Source: Dialister sp. UBA734 (GTDB taxonomy: Bacteria; Bacillota; Negativicutes; Veillonellales; Dialisteraceae). Taken from it: 6,226 bases of DNA. The stretch lies in assembly GCA_002297935.1 (NCBI GenBank), contig DBLC01000005.1:3439-9664 (forward strand). The letters are read 5' to 3'. Shown piece after piece: positions 1-4,937 of this stretch (position 1 is its first letter; every line of letters begins with the position of its first letter). The position numbers were made by a program, and so were the translations under genes. Below the pieces are notes generated by a model. It saw nothing but the letters and a program-made list of their open reading frames with translations. It did not search any database and was not told the origin of the DNA.

Positions 1-76
1 CTAGCGGATGATAGTTCATTGTTTGAATTGTCCAACAAGATGTGTCACCTCGCTAGAAGCGTCTATCCCCCTTGTT

Positions 77-98
77 TTCCCCCTTCTTCAAGGGGGAA
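77..98 (+). terminator. Terminator-like hairpin
   Basis: A perfect 9-bp stem, TTCCCCCTT (77-85) pairing with AAGGGGGAA (90-98), closes a CTTC tetraloop. A short T-run (103-106) follows four bases later. The stem is strong but the T-tract is weak and slightly displaced. This could be the terminator of a gene lying left of the window, or simply an intergenic palindrome like the others here. Confidence 0.4.
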
Positions 99-273
99 CG
101 AGTTTTATACCGCTTATTTCTCAAAAGTGAATAATGAACCACTCACTATTTATTTCTATTTTGCGGCTCTTTTTTCGTTTCGTCAATGAAAGAAATGAAG
201 CATATGCAAACGGCATGGAGAAGGGGAGAATGTAGAAGAAAAAGGCATAGATGGGGTGGTTGACGGTTAACAG

Positions 274-300
274 TATTCTATAAGTCTCGTAGAATATAAT
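274..300 (+). promoter_or_regulatory. Weak promoter/operator-like site
   Basis: A perfect -10 hexamer TATAAT (295-300) overlaps the right half of an inverted repeat, TATTCTA (274-280) and TAGAATA (290-296). No good -35 lies at 16-18 bp; the nearest TTGACG (260-265) is 29 bp away. No gene follows within 1 kb, except for a possible structured transcript from 331 onward. Low confidence. Confidence 0.2.
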
Positions 301-334
301 GTGACTATATGCAGGAGTTTGAAGATTTAATTGG

Positions 335-399
335 GCGGCCCCTATATGAATTGTGGGCCGCTACTACCATTCCTCATTTCTAATTCCTCATTACTCATT
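335..399 (+). repeat. Hairpin-heptamer element, copy 1 (+)
   Basis: This is a 65-nt modular repeat. A hairpin comes first: GCGGCCC (335-341), a 13-nt loop, then GGGCCGC (355-361). A 7-nt spacer follows (362-368), then four heptamers plus ATT (369-399), each heptamer of the form ATTNCTM. The same plan, with identical module lengths but different heptamer sequence (ACTACGC-like), occurs at 4843-4907 and, inverted, at 6034-6098. Copy 1 is therefore related in layout rather than in close sequence. The role is unknown; a mobile or structural intergenic repeat is most likely. Confidence 0.55.
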
Positions 400-420
400 G
401 TCATTTGCATTGCAAATGAC
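400..420. repeat. Perfect 10-bp palindrome
   Basis: GTCATTTGCA (400-409) and TGCAAATGAC (411-420) are exact reverse complements separated by one base. It sits directly after the heptamer array of copy 1 and directly before the hairpin at 422-502. The near-zero loop suits a protein-binding or cruciform site better than an RNA hairpin. Confidence 0.6.
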
Positions 421-421
421 A

Positions 422-502
422 AAAAATCCGCACACGAAGAAGAGGTAGCGCATAGAACTTCTAGGCCAGATATGCGTACTCTTTTCTCCGGAGCGGATTT
501 TT
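422..502. repeat. Long hairpin with 10-bp AT/GC closing stem
   Basis: AAAAATCCGC (422-431) pairs perfectly with GCGGATTTTT (493-502). Inside, CGCATA (450-455) and TATGCG (472-477) form a second helix, with partial pairing between the two. The T-run ending the + strand copy and the A-run that becomes T on the - strand could make this a bidirectional terminator, although the loop is long for that. It could also be a foldback repeat. Confidence 0.45.
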
Positions 503-514
503 ATTCTCTCGGAA

Positions 515-546
515 CCCAATCACACCCAGGATGATCTGTGATTGGG
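515..546. repeat. Perfect 10-bp hairpin
   Basis: CCCAATCACA (515-524) and TGTGATTGGG (537-546) are exact reverse complements around a 12-nt loop. The right arm runs into ATTGGGCGG (541-549), a 9-bp direct repeat of the sequence at 330-338 that begins copy 1 of the hairpin-heptamer element. The interval 330-549 is thus bounded by short direct repeats. Confidence 0.5.
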
Positions 547-562
547 CGGATATTCATTTGTA

Positions 563-683
563 CAGATAAGAAATACATTGAGACTTCCTTACCCTCAGGA
601 CGGGATTTGTACTTCCCGGCGCGCGTATGGTATTCACCATCGGTAAGCGGAATGCAACGAAGCGGGTCCTATGTATTTTTCTG
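563..683. ncRNA. Candidate branched structured RNA or foldback
   Basis: A set of properly nested helices can be drawn: CAGA/TCTG (563-566, 680-683), AAATACAT/ATGTATTT (571-578, 671-678), CTTC/GAAG (584-587, 659-662) and CTTACC/GGTAAG (588-593, 642-647). The last closes over two small hairpins, CGGGA/TCCCG (601-605, 614-618) and ATGGT/ACCAT (627-631, 636-640). This gives a three-way junction of about 120 nt. All listed pairs are Watson-Crick, so either strand could carry it. It matches no riboswitch or RNA family that I recognise. Short helices can arise by chance, so this remains a candidate. Confidence 0.3.
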
Positions 684-692
684 GGATCCCTC

Positions 693-717
693 CATAGGGG
701 CTTCGCCCTCGCCTATG
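693..717. repeat. Short GC hairpin
   Basis: CATAGG (693-698) pairs with CCTATG (712-717) around a GGCTTCGCCC-containing loop that can itself pair. The palindrome GGGATCCC (683-690) lies just upstream. It looks like a REP-type intergenic palindrome. I see no gene for it to regulate. Confidence 0.35.
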
Positions 718-936
718 AGTAATATATCAAAAAATCAATGGAATGTCAAATGATTAAAAATAAGTTTTTTAGGTTGCTCAAGTTGCTAAGGTTTCTCGGG
801 TTGCGGAGGGGGCTCAAGGTTCAAAGGGGGCTGAAGGTTCTGAGGGACCTCGAATGTGCTTCTAGTGGTATTCGTCATGGGGGCCGGTTGTATATGTGTT
901 TGATGATACAGAAGGTATGAAACTGGATGTGTAGAA

Positions 937-1022
937 GAGTGGAGAAATCTTGCAGCTCTAGCGAGCTGCCGTGAACTGTGTCATCAAGCCCTTACCGCTG
1001 GTGCTGCGAGATTTCTCCACTC
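937..1022. repeat. Central palindrome of the foldback
   Basis: A 20-bp arm at 937-956 and its partner at 1003-1022 are reverse complements with one mismatch. The loop includes a perfect smaller hairpin, GCAGCTC (952-958) and GAGCTGC (963-969), which overlaps the left arm. The two folds are therefore mutually exclusive in part. This lies entirely inside the larger inverted repeat, giving a nested foldback. Confidence 0.65.
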
Positions 1023-1053
1023 AGGGATCCAAATCTATTTATATCTTCTTCTC

Positions 1054-1083
1054 CATTTCGCACAAATACGATCGGTCGAAATG
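1054..1083. repeat. CATTTCG palindrome at inner edge of right arm
   Basis: CATTTCG (1054-1060) pairs perfectly with CGAAATG (1077-1083) around a 16-nt loop that contains the palindrome CGATCG. The right half overlaps the first bases of the foldback's right arm at 1081. It resembles small intergenic palindromes common in Bacillota, but I cannot name a family. Confidence 0.4.
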
Positions 1084-1213
1084 ACGAATACCGCTAGAGT
1101 CACATTCGAGAAACCTTAGAACCTTCAGAACCCTTCACCTACACAACCTGAGTAATCTTAGAAACCTGAGCAACCTATGTAACCTGTATTTCCTTTAATT
1201 TTTCAATTTTTTC

Positions 1214-1242
1214 TTGTCAAATGTCTTTTATTCTCATATAAT
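1214..1242 (+). promoter_or_regulatory. Sigma-A-type promoter for the kinase
   Basis: The -35 is TTGTCA (1214-1219) and the -10 is a perfect TATAAT (1237-1242), with a 17-bp spacer. This is the best promoter in the window. Transcription should start near 1249, giving a leader of about 155 nt before the kinase start codon. The -35 overlaps TGTCAAATG (1215-1223), the right member of the direct repeat flanking the foldback, so insertion of that element may have changed what lies upstream of this promoter. Confidence 0.7.
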
Positions 1243-1276
1243 AAAGAAAATATAAAGAAAAATTACGATATGTGAG

Positions 1277-1297
1277 ATAGATATCATACATATCTAT
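1277..1297. promoter_or_regulatory. Operator-like palindrome in the kinase leader
   Basis: ATAGATAT (1277-1284) and ATATCTAT (1290-1297) are a perfect 8-bp inverted repeat around five bases. The site lies roughly 30-50 bp downstream of the predicted transcription start. An AT-rich palindrome here would suit a repressor dimer. As RNA it would form only a weak hairpin. No regulator is encoded in the window. Confidence 0.35.
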
Positions 1298-1342
1298 GAT
1301 TACTACTAAGTGAGCCAAATATACTCTAGAAGGGTTGACACA

Positions 1343-1393
1343 ATGACCGAGGAAAAATTACAATCTGGAAGCAAGCAAGCAAGCAAGCAGTGA
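1343..1393 (+). CDS. Upstream leader ORF with AAGC repeats (16 aa)
   Basis: A small ORF encodes MTEEKLQSGSKQASKQ. It starts with ATG and has a good Shine-Dalgarno, AGAAGGG (1328-1334), eight bases upstream. Its second half is translated from five AAGC units, and it ends with TGA at 1391-1393. That stop overlaps the GAGG that serves as the kinase's ribosome binding site, so a ribosome finishing the leader would stop over the kinase initiation region, an arrangement that permits coupling. It could be a regulatory leader peptide. It could also be the true kinase N-terminus in another repeat state, because removing one AAGC unit joins it in frame to the kinase. Expression is not proven. The peptide is hydrophilic, carries no signal sequence and has no family that I recognise. 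Confidence 0.45.
   Translation: MTEEKLQSGSKQASKQ
1369..1388 (+). repeat. (AAGC)5 tetranucleotide repeat
   Basis: Five exact tandem AAGC units, followed by AG, lie between the start codon of the leader ORF and the kinase start. The unit length is not a multiple of three, so gain or loss of a unit changes the leader's frame. Four units give in-frame fusion to the kinase. Five, as here, give a stop at 1391. Six would give a stop whose TGA overlaps the kinase ATG as ATGA. Tetranucleotide slippage tracts of this kind drive phase variation in Haemophilus and Neisseria. Five units is short for frequent slippage. Confidence 0.8.
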
Positions 1394-1403
1394 GGTATAT
1401 GCT

Positions 1404-4400
1404 ATGATGAGCCAAACCATGGGACGGAAGATGGATGTACTAGAACACGCACTGGTAGATAGTGCGGTGCTTTATAATACCATCAATTTGACCCAAAATG
1501 TGATTCCCGGCCATGTGTGGTGTCGGCAGAATGGCGAGCTGTACAATCTGAACGAGAAAATCCATTTTCCGGAAAACGCCCCCTATTCCGATATGGTCAA
1601 GTATTGGAGCGATAAAGTCATGGATAGCCGAGAGAATTTTGTACATTTTTTCTCTCGGGACTACTTGCTCCAGTCTTTCCAAGAGGGGCTGTCTCATGTG
1701 TCCCATCGGCATTGGACGGTGTCTTGTGATGGAATCCATTCTCTCTATGTGGAGCACCATATCATCATGTATGCCGATGAAGTGACCGGCGATGTGTGTG
1801 CCGTCACCTATGCCATTGATTTGACGCCGAAGTACAAGGAAGAGCAGTACCAGAAACAGCTGGAAAATAAACAGCGAGAACTGGAAGCCGCCTTGGAAGA
1901 TGCTAAGTTGGCAAGAAAAGGCCGGGAGGCCCAGCAGGCATTGTCTGCTATTGGAGACATTCTAGGCAATTTGGTGGCCTTTGACCATGTGACTAATGTA
2001 CATGAAATGAGATCTGAGCTTCCTGCTTTGATGGCTTCTTTGGGGACCTATTCCAAGTCCGATAGAGCTTATATTTTTGGTTGGGCATCAGAAGAGAAAC
2101 AAATTCTTCGTATGACCGGAGAATGGGTGAGAGAGGGCGTCATGCCCACCATGGATATCATGCAAGATGTCCATATGGCGGATTTACCCCATTGGGCGCC
2201 GAAACTGCGGCGAGGGGAACCGATTATTTCCTTAGACTGGGATGCAGAAAAAGAAAAGGCACCGGAAGAATATGCCGTCTTTGATGGGCAGGATATTCAT
2301 TCTTTGGTGGTGATTCCTGCTTTTACTGCCGGGAAGTTCAATGGCTATATCGGACTTGATAACCCATCACTGGATATGATGGATACTTCCGTAAGTGTGC
2401 TAACATCTGTGGCACGGTATATCGGAGGGCTGAAGGCCAATTTAATGTTGGTAGATGCATTGGAAGCCAAGCACTCTTCTTTGAAACAATCTCTTCAGAA
2501 ATTACATCAAGAAAAAGAAATATTAGATGCGTTGAGCGTGGACTATACGTCGGTGTACTATTGTGATCTTGACACCGATGAATTAGAGGCACTGAAATGT
2601 GATCCCCATACCAATACAGGGACTTTTGTGAAAAAACTTTCTAACGGAATGCATTCTTATTTCTTTCGCTTGCAGCAATATTATGATCGGTTTGTCATCA
2701 AAGAATCGGCCCCTGATTTCATGGAGAAGATGAGTCCTTCCTATTTGAAATCCTATTTGTCTAACCATGATCGTTTTGTGTATCGATTCCGGGTGCTGAC
2801 AAATCCAGCAGGAAAATCCTGCTTTGAGGTGCAAATGGTGCGCCTTAAGGATTTGGATGGTTTCAAAGTGGTCATGGGGTATCGCTATATCGATGATATC
2901 CTGATGGAACAGGAAAAACAGCAAATTCGACTGGAAAATGCTCTGGCAGAGGCGCGGTTTAACAGTGAATTGGTGGGGACTATCAGTAAGTTCTATTGGC
3001 TCATTTATCAGATGAATTTACAGGATGGAACGTATGAAGAAATTTCCTCTGGCGAGGATATGCACCGGCTCACTGGCAAGCATGGAAATACCCAGGAAGT
3101 GTTTCATCAGGCGGTAGAGACTGTGGTGAATAAAGAGTACCACGAAAAGATGAAAGCATTCTTGGATATGTCTACTCTGGCGGAACGGCTCAATCAGGCA
3201 AAGCAGGAATCCGATGCGGAGGCTATTGCAGCGGAATACCAGGCCAAAGATGGTTCCTGGCATTTGGCTCGGTTCGTAGTGAAAAATAGGGATGACCAAG
3301 GACGCCCTATTCACGTGCTTTATATTGTGCGACAGATTGACACAGAAAAAAAGATGGAAGCAGAATACAAGCAGAAACTCTGGGAGACTGCGCAAGAAGC
3401 ACGACGGGCCAATATGGCAAAAACCGATTTCCTCCGTCGCATGAGCCATGACATCCGCACGCCCATCAATGGGATTCGTGGCCTTCTGACCATGGCGGAT
3501 CATTTCACCGATGACATGGAGAAGCAAAAAGAGTACCGGGATAAGATGAAAAATGTGACCGGGTATTTGCTGGACCTGGTAAACAGCGTGCTAGATATGA
3601 ATAAGCTGGAATCGTGTAATGTCATCTTGGAGCACAAGCCTTTTGATGTATGTGAGCTGCTTCAAGATGTTAGAAATATTATAGAGCCTCAGGCGAAAGA
3701 AAAAGGGATCAAACTCATAAGAGATAAAGGGGGTATCCAGCATCATCACCTGTTGGGAAGTCCTGTACACCTGCGGCAAATTTTACAGAATGTTGCCAGC
3801 AATGCGGTGAAATATAGCCCTGTAGGAAGTCAGATTCACTTAACCACTTGCGAGAAAGAGTATAAAGACGGAAAAGCGCTTTTCCAGATGACTTGTACCG
3901 ACAATGGACAGGGTATGAGCGAAGAGTTCTTGAAAAAAGCCTTCGAGCCATTTGCCCAGGAAAATCAGGACGCCCGTACCACCTATACCGGTACAGGATT
4001 GGGGCTGGCCATTACGAAGCAGCTGGTGGAACTTCTGGGCGGCACCATTACCTTGGATAGTACACTCCATGAAGGAACCACGGTAACCATTCTTTTGCCG
4101 TTGGACGTGGATTTGTCGAAAGAAGTACCAAAAGAAATAGAAGAAAAGCCTGACCATGTGTGCCTGAAAGGACGCAAAGTTCTCCTGGTAGAAGACAATG
4201 AACTTAATATGGAAATCGCTAAATTCATACTGGAATACCGAGGGTTGGACGTGACTACCGCTATCAACGGACAAGAAGCGGTGGGCTTGTTTGCCCAGTC
4301 CGAAGAAGGCTTCTTTGATGTGATTCTTATGGATATCATGATGCCCATCATGGGTGGTCTGGAAGCGACCCGTACCATTCGCCGTATGGAACGAAGCGAT

Positions 4401-4547
4401 GCTAAGACAGTTCCGATTTTTGCCATGACAGCCAATGCGTTCCTGGAAGACCAGAAGCGGAGCAGGGACGCTGGCATGAATGAACACCTGACCAAGCCGC
4501 TGAAAGAAGAAGTGCTTTTTGAGACCATTGCGAAGTATTTGAGGTAA
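1404..4547 (+). CDS. Soluble hybrid sensor histidine kinase/response regulator
   Basis: This 1047-aa protein senses an unknown signal, autophosphorylates on histidine and passes the phosphate to its own receiver. Residues 1-145 look PAS-like. A charged coiled coil follows (~146-178), then a GAF domain (~180-343), a second coiled coil and two PAS-like regions (~373-500 and ~519-650). HisKA carries the SHDIRTP box with His682. HATPase_c shows the N box (Asn796, Asn800), DNGQG (833-837) and GTGLGL (863-868). The receiver has acidic Glu930/Asp931, phospho-acceptor Asp977, Thr1009 and Lys1031. All catalytic residues are present. I see no signal peptide or membrane helix, so it should be cytosolic. 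There is no HPt or DNA-binding output, so its partners are elsewhere. The ATG at 1404 has GAGG (1392-1395) eight bases upstream; ATG 1407 is an alternative. The leader ORF and AAGC tract upstream may affect its translation. The signal cannot be read from the sequence. Confidence 0.95.
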   Translation: MMSQTMGRKMDVLEHALVDSAVLYNTINLTQNVIPGHVWCRQNGELYNLNEKIHFPENAPYSDMVKYWSDKVMDSRENFVHFFSRDYLLQSFQEGLSHVSHRHWTVSCDGIHSLYVEHHIIMYADEVTGDVCAVTYAIDLTPKYKEEQYQKQLENKQRELEAALEDAKLARKGREAQQALSAIGDILGNLVAFDHVTNVHEMRSELPALMASLGTYSKSDRAYIFGWASEEKQILRMTGEWVREGVMPTMDIMQDVHMADLPHWAPKLRRGEPIISLDWDAEKEKAPEEYAVFDGQDIHSLVVIPAFTAGKFNGYIGLDNPSLDMMDTSVSVLTSVARYIGGLKANLMLVDALEAKHSSLKQSLQKLHQEKEILDALSVDYTSVYYCDLDTDELEALKCDPHTNTGTFVKKLSNGMHSYFFRLQQYYDRFVIKESAPDFMEKMSPSYLKSYLSNHDRFVYRFRVLTNPAGKSCFEVQMVRLKDLDGFKVVMGYRYIDDILMEQEKQQIRLENALAEARFNSELVGTISKFYWLIYQMNLQDGTYEEISSGEDMHRLTGKHGNTQEVFHQAVETVVNKEYHEKMKAFLDMSTLAERLNQAKQESDAEAIAAEYQAKDGSWHLARFVVKNRDDQGRPIHVLYIVRQIDTEKKMEAEYKQKLWETAQEARRANMAKTDFLRRMSHDIRTPINGIRGLLTMADHFTDDMEKQKEYRDKMKNVTGYLLDLVNSVLDMNKLESCNVILEHKPFDVCELLQDVRNIIEPQAKEKGIKLIRDKGGIQHHHLLGSPVHLRQILQNVASNAVKYSPVGSQIHLTTCEKEYKDGKALFQMTCTDNGQGMSEEFLKKAFEPFAQENQDARTTYTGTGLGLAITKQLVELLGGTITLDSTLHEGTTVTILLPLDVDLSKEVPKEIEEKPDHVCLKGRKVLLVEDNELNMEIAKFILEYRGLDVTTAINGQEAVGLFAQSEEGFFDVILMDIMMPIMGGLEATRTIRRMERSDAKTVPIFAMTANAFLEDQKRSRDAGMNEHLTKPLKEEVLFETIAKYLR

Positions 4548-4568
4548 GAGGTTATTAGAGTGCTAAGG

Positions 4569-4621
4569 GTGACTGGTGACTCGTGACTGGGAATAGAAAT
4601 ACGATTCTAGTCACCAGTTAC
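4569..4621 (+). terminator. Foldback hairpin after the kinase, possible terminator
   Basis: A 13-bp stem with one G-U pair joins 4569-4581 and 4609-4621 around a 27-nt loop. It begins 21 bp after the kinase stop codon. Only TTT follows, so it is a weak intrinsic terminator at best. The left side is three tandem heptamers of the GTGACTS type (4569-4589), and the right arm contains two inverted heptamers of the same family. It may therefore be a repeat element doing double duty. Confidence 0.4.
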
Positions 4622-4624
4622 TTT

Positions 4625-4732
4625 AGTGCGTAATGCGAAGTGCGTAGTGCGTAATGGTGGCGGCGAGCGCACCAAATTGCTTTTATATGAGAAGAGTTAT
4701 TACCGGCACAGTCCGTTTCTATATGCTCGCCG
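4625..4732 (-). repeat. Hairpin-heptamer element, copy 2 (-), altered hairpin
   Basis: Read on the - strand, the array (4655 down to 4625) is four heptamers plus ACT, identical to the array of copy 4. The near arm and the AATTTG-containing loop follow at 4663-4682, but the matching arm expected 13 nt away is missing. Instead CGGCGAGC (4661-4668) pairs perfectly with GCTCGCCG (4725-4732) across 56 nt. This copy seems to have lost, or had inserted into, its original stem-loop. It lies head to head with copy 3. Confidence 0.6.
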
Positions 4733-4802
4733 ATTTTGTAAATGATTAATCGATGTTTCCTCAACAGTAAGTAGCAGGGAAATAGATATCGTTTACTGCT
4801 TG

Positions 4803-4832
4803 TTGCTTGCTGCCAACGGCTTACTTTATAAA
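4803..4832 (+). promoter_or_regulatory. Possible dprA promoter
   Basis: TTGCTT (4803-4808) and TATAAA (4827-4832) are separated by 18 bp. Transcription would start near 4839, exactly at copy 3 of the hairpin-heptamer element, so the dprA leader RNA would begin with that GC-rich hairpin. The boxes are imperfect. Read-through from the kinase is the alternative. Confidence 0.35.
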
Positions 4833-4842
4833 AAGGGGTATT

Positions 4843-4907
4843 GGGGCGCTTCTAAATTTTGTGCGCCCCTTCCTTCATTACGCACTACGCACTTCGCACT
4901 ACGCATT
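4843..4907 (+). repeat. Hairpin-heptamer element, copy 3 (+)
   Basis: GGGGCGC (4843-4849) and GCGCCCC (4863-4869) pair perfectly around a 13-nt loop. A 7-nt spacer (4870-4876) leads to four heptamers plus ATT (4877-4907), consensus AYTWCGC. Similarity to copy 4 extends left of the stem through GGGTATT. It ends 30 bp before the dprA start codon and, if transcribed, lies in the dprA leader. Confidence 0.75.
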
Positions 4908-4924
4908 CCATATTGTTTTTTTAT

Positions 4925-4931
4925 AAGAGGT
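4925..4931 (+). promoter_or_regulatory. dprA ribosome binding site
   Basis: AAGAGGT ends six bases before the ATG at 4938. It decides the start: the frame is open back to a TTG at 4800, but that codon has no Shine-Dalgarno, and the extra 46 residues would be translated from copy 3 of the intergenic repeat. Confidence 0.8.
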
Positions 4932-4937
4932 AACACC

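Larger units (their letters stand above)
771..1185. repeat. Large foldback element with ~100-bp inverted arms
   Basis: The left arm (771-878) and right arm (1081-1185) are imperfect reverse complements. The inner 28 bp (851-878 against 1081-1108) match at 25 positions. The outer arms are made of a degenerate 9-nt tandem unit, AGGTTNCTN read on the - strand of the right arm. The ~200-bp centre holds further palindromes. TGTCAAATG occurs on both sides (744-752 and 1215-1223) and might be a target-site duplication. There is no transposase, so if mobile it would be a MITE-like, non-autonomous element. The right boundary adjoins the kinase promoter. Confidence 0.6.
1..1342. other. Long intergenic region, no credible protein gene
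   Basis: About 1.3 kb without a convincing coding sequence on either strand. The open frames present are short, lack good ribosome binding sites, run through inverted repeats and resemble no protein family I know. The region is filled with palindromes and repeats, annotated separately: hairpins at 77-98, 400-420, 422-502, 515-546 and 693-717, a hairpin-heptamer element at 335-399, a nested structure at 563-683 and a large foldback at 771-1185. Positions 99-330 hold little that I can name: an AT-rich stretch, a T-run near 169-177 and a weak promoter-like site near 274-300. Confidence 0.7.

Noticed and set aside
1..56. CTAGCG/CGCTAG inverted repeat at the left edge
   Set aside because: Only six base pairs across a 44-nt loop with no extension of pairing, which is within chance expectation.
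195..263. 22-residue very basic open frame
   Set aside because: There is only a weak purine stretch upstream, no context and no conservation evidence; it is short enough to be chance.
331..534. 67-residue open frame
   Set aside because: It is translated from copy 1 of the repeat and two hairpins, has no protein family resemblance and lacks a convincing ribosome binding site.
422..546. Integron attC-like recombination sites
   Set aside because: The hairpins lack the paired core sites (GTTRRRY and RYYYAAC) at their ends, and there is no integrase or gene cassette.
538..753. 71-residue open frame
   Set aside because: It covers the nested inverted repeats of 563-683 and has no upstream Shine-Dalgarno or recognisable domain.
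738..920. 60-residue leucine/arginine-rich open frame
   Set aside because: Its regular Leu/Arg pattern is the 9-nt tandem motif of the foldback arm read in frame, not a leucine-rich protein.
1440..4528. Several antisense open frames under the kinase, the longest 215 residues
   Set aside because: They are shadows of the kinase reading frame, with no ribosome binding sites and no domain resemblance, whereas the sense frame shows all kinase and receiver motifs.
4569..4656. CRISPR array
   Set aside because: The units are 7 nt and directly adjacent, without unique spacers of 25-40 nt, and no cas gene is present.
4800..4937. N-terminal extension of DprA from a TTG at 4800
   Set aside because: There is no ribosome binding site at 4800, the extra residues come from the hairpin-heptamer repeat, and the ATG at 4938 has AAGAGGT six bases upstream and gives the normal DprA length.
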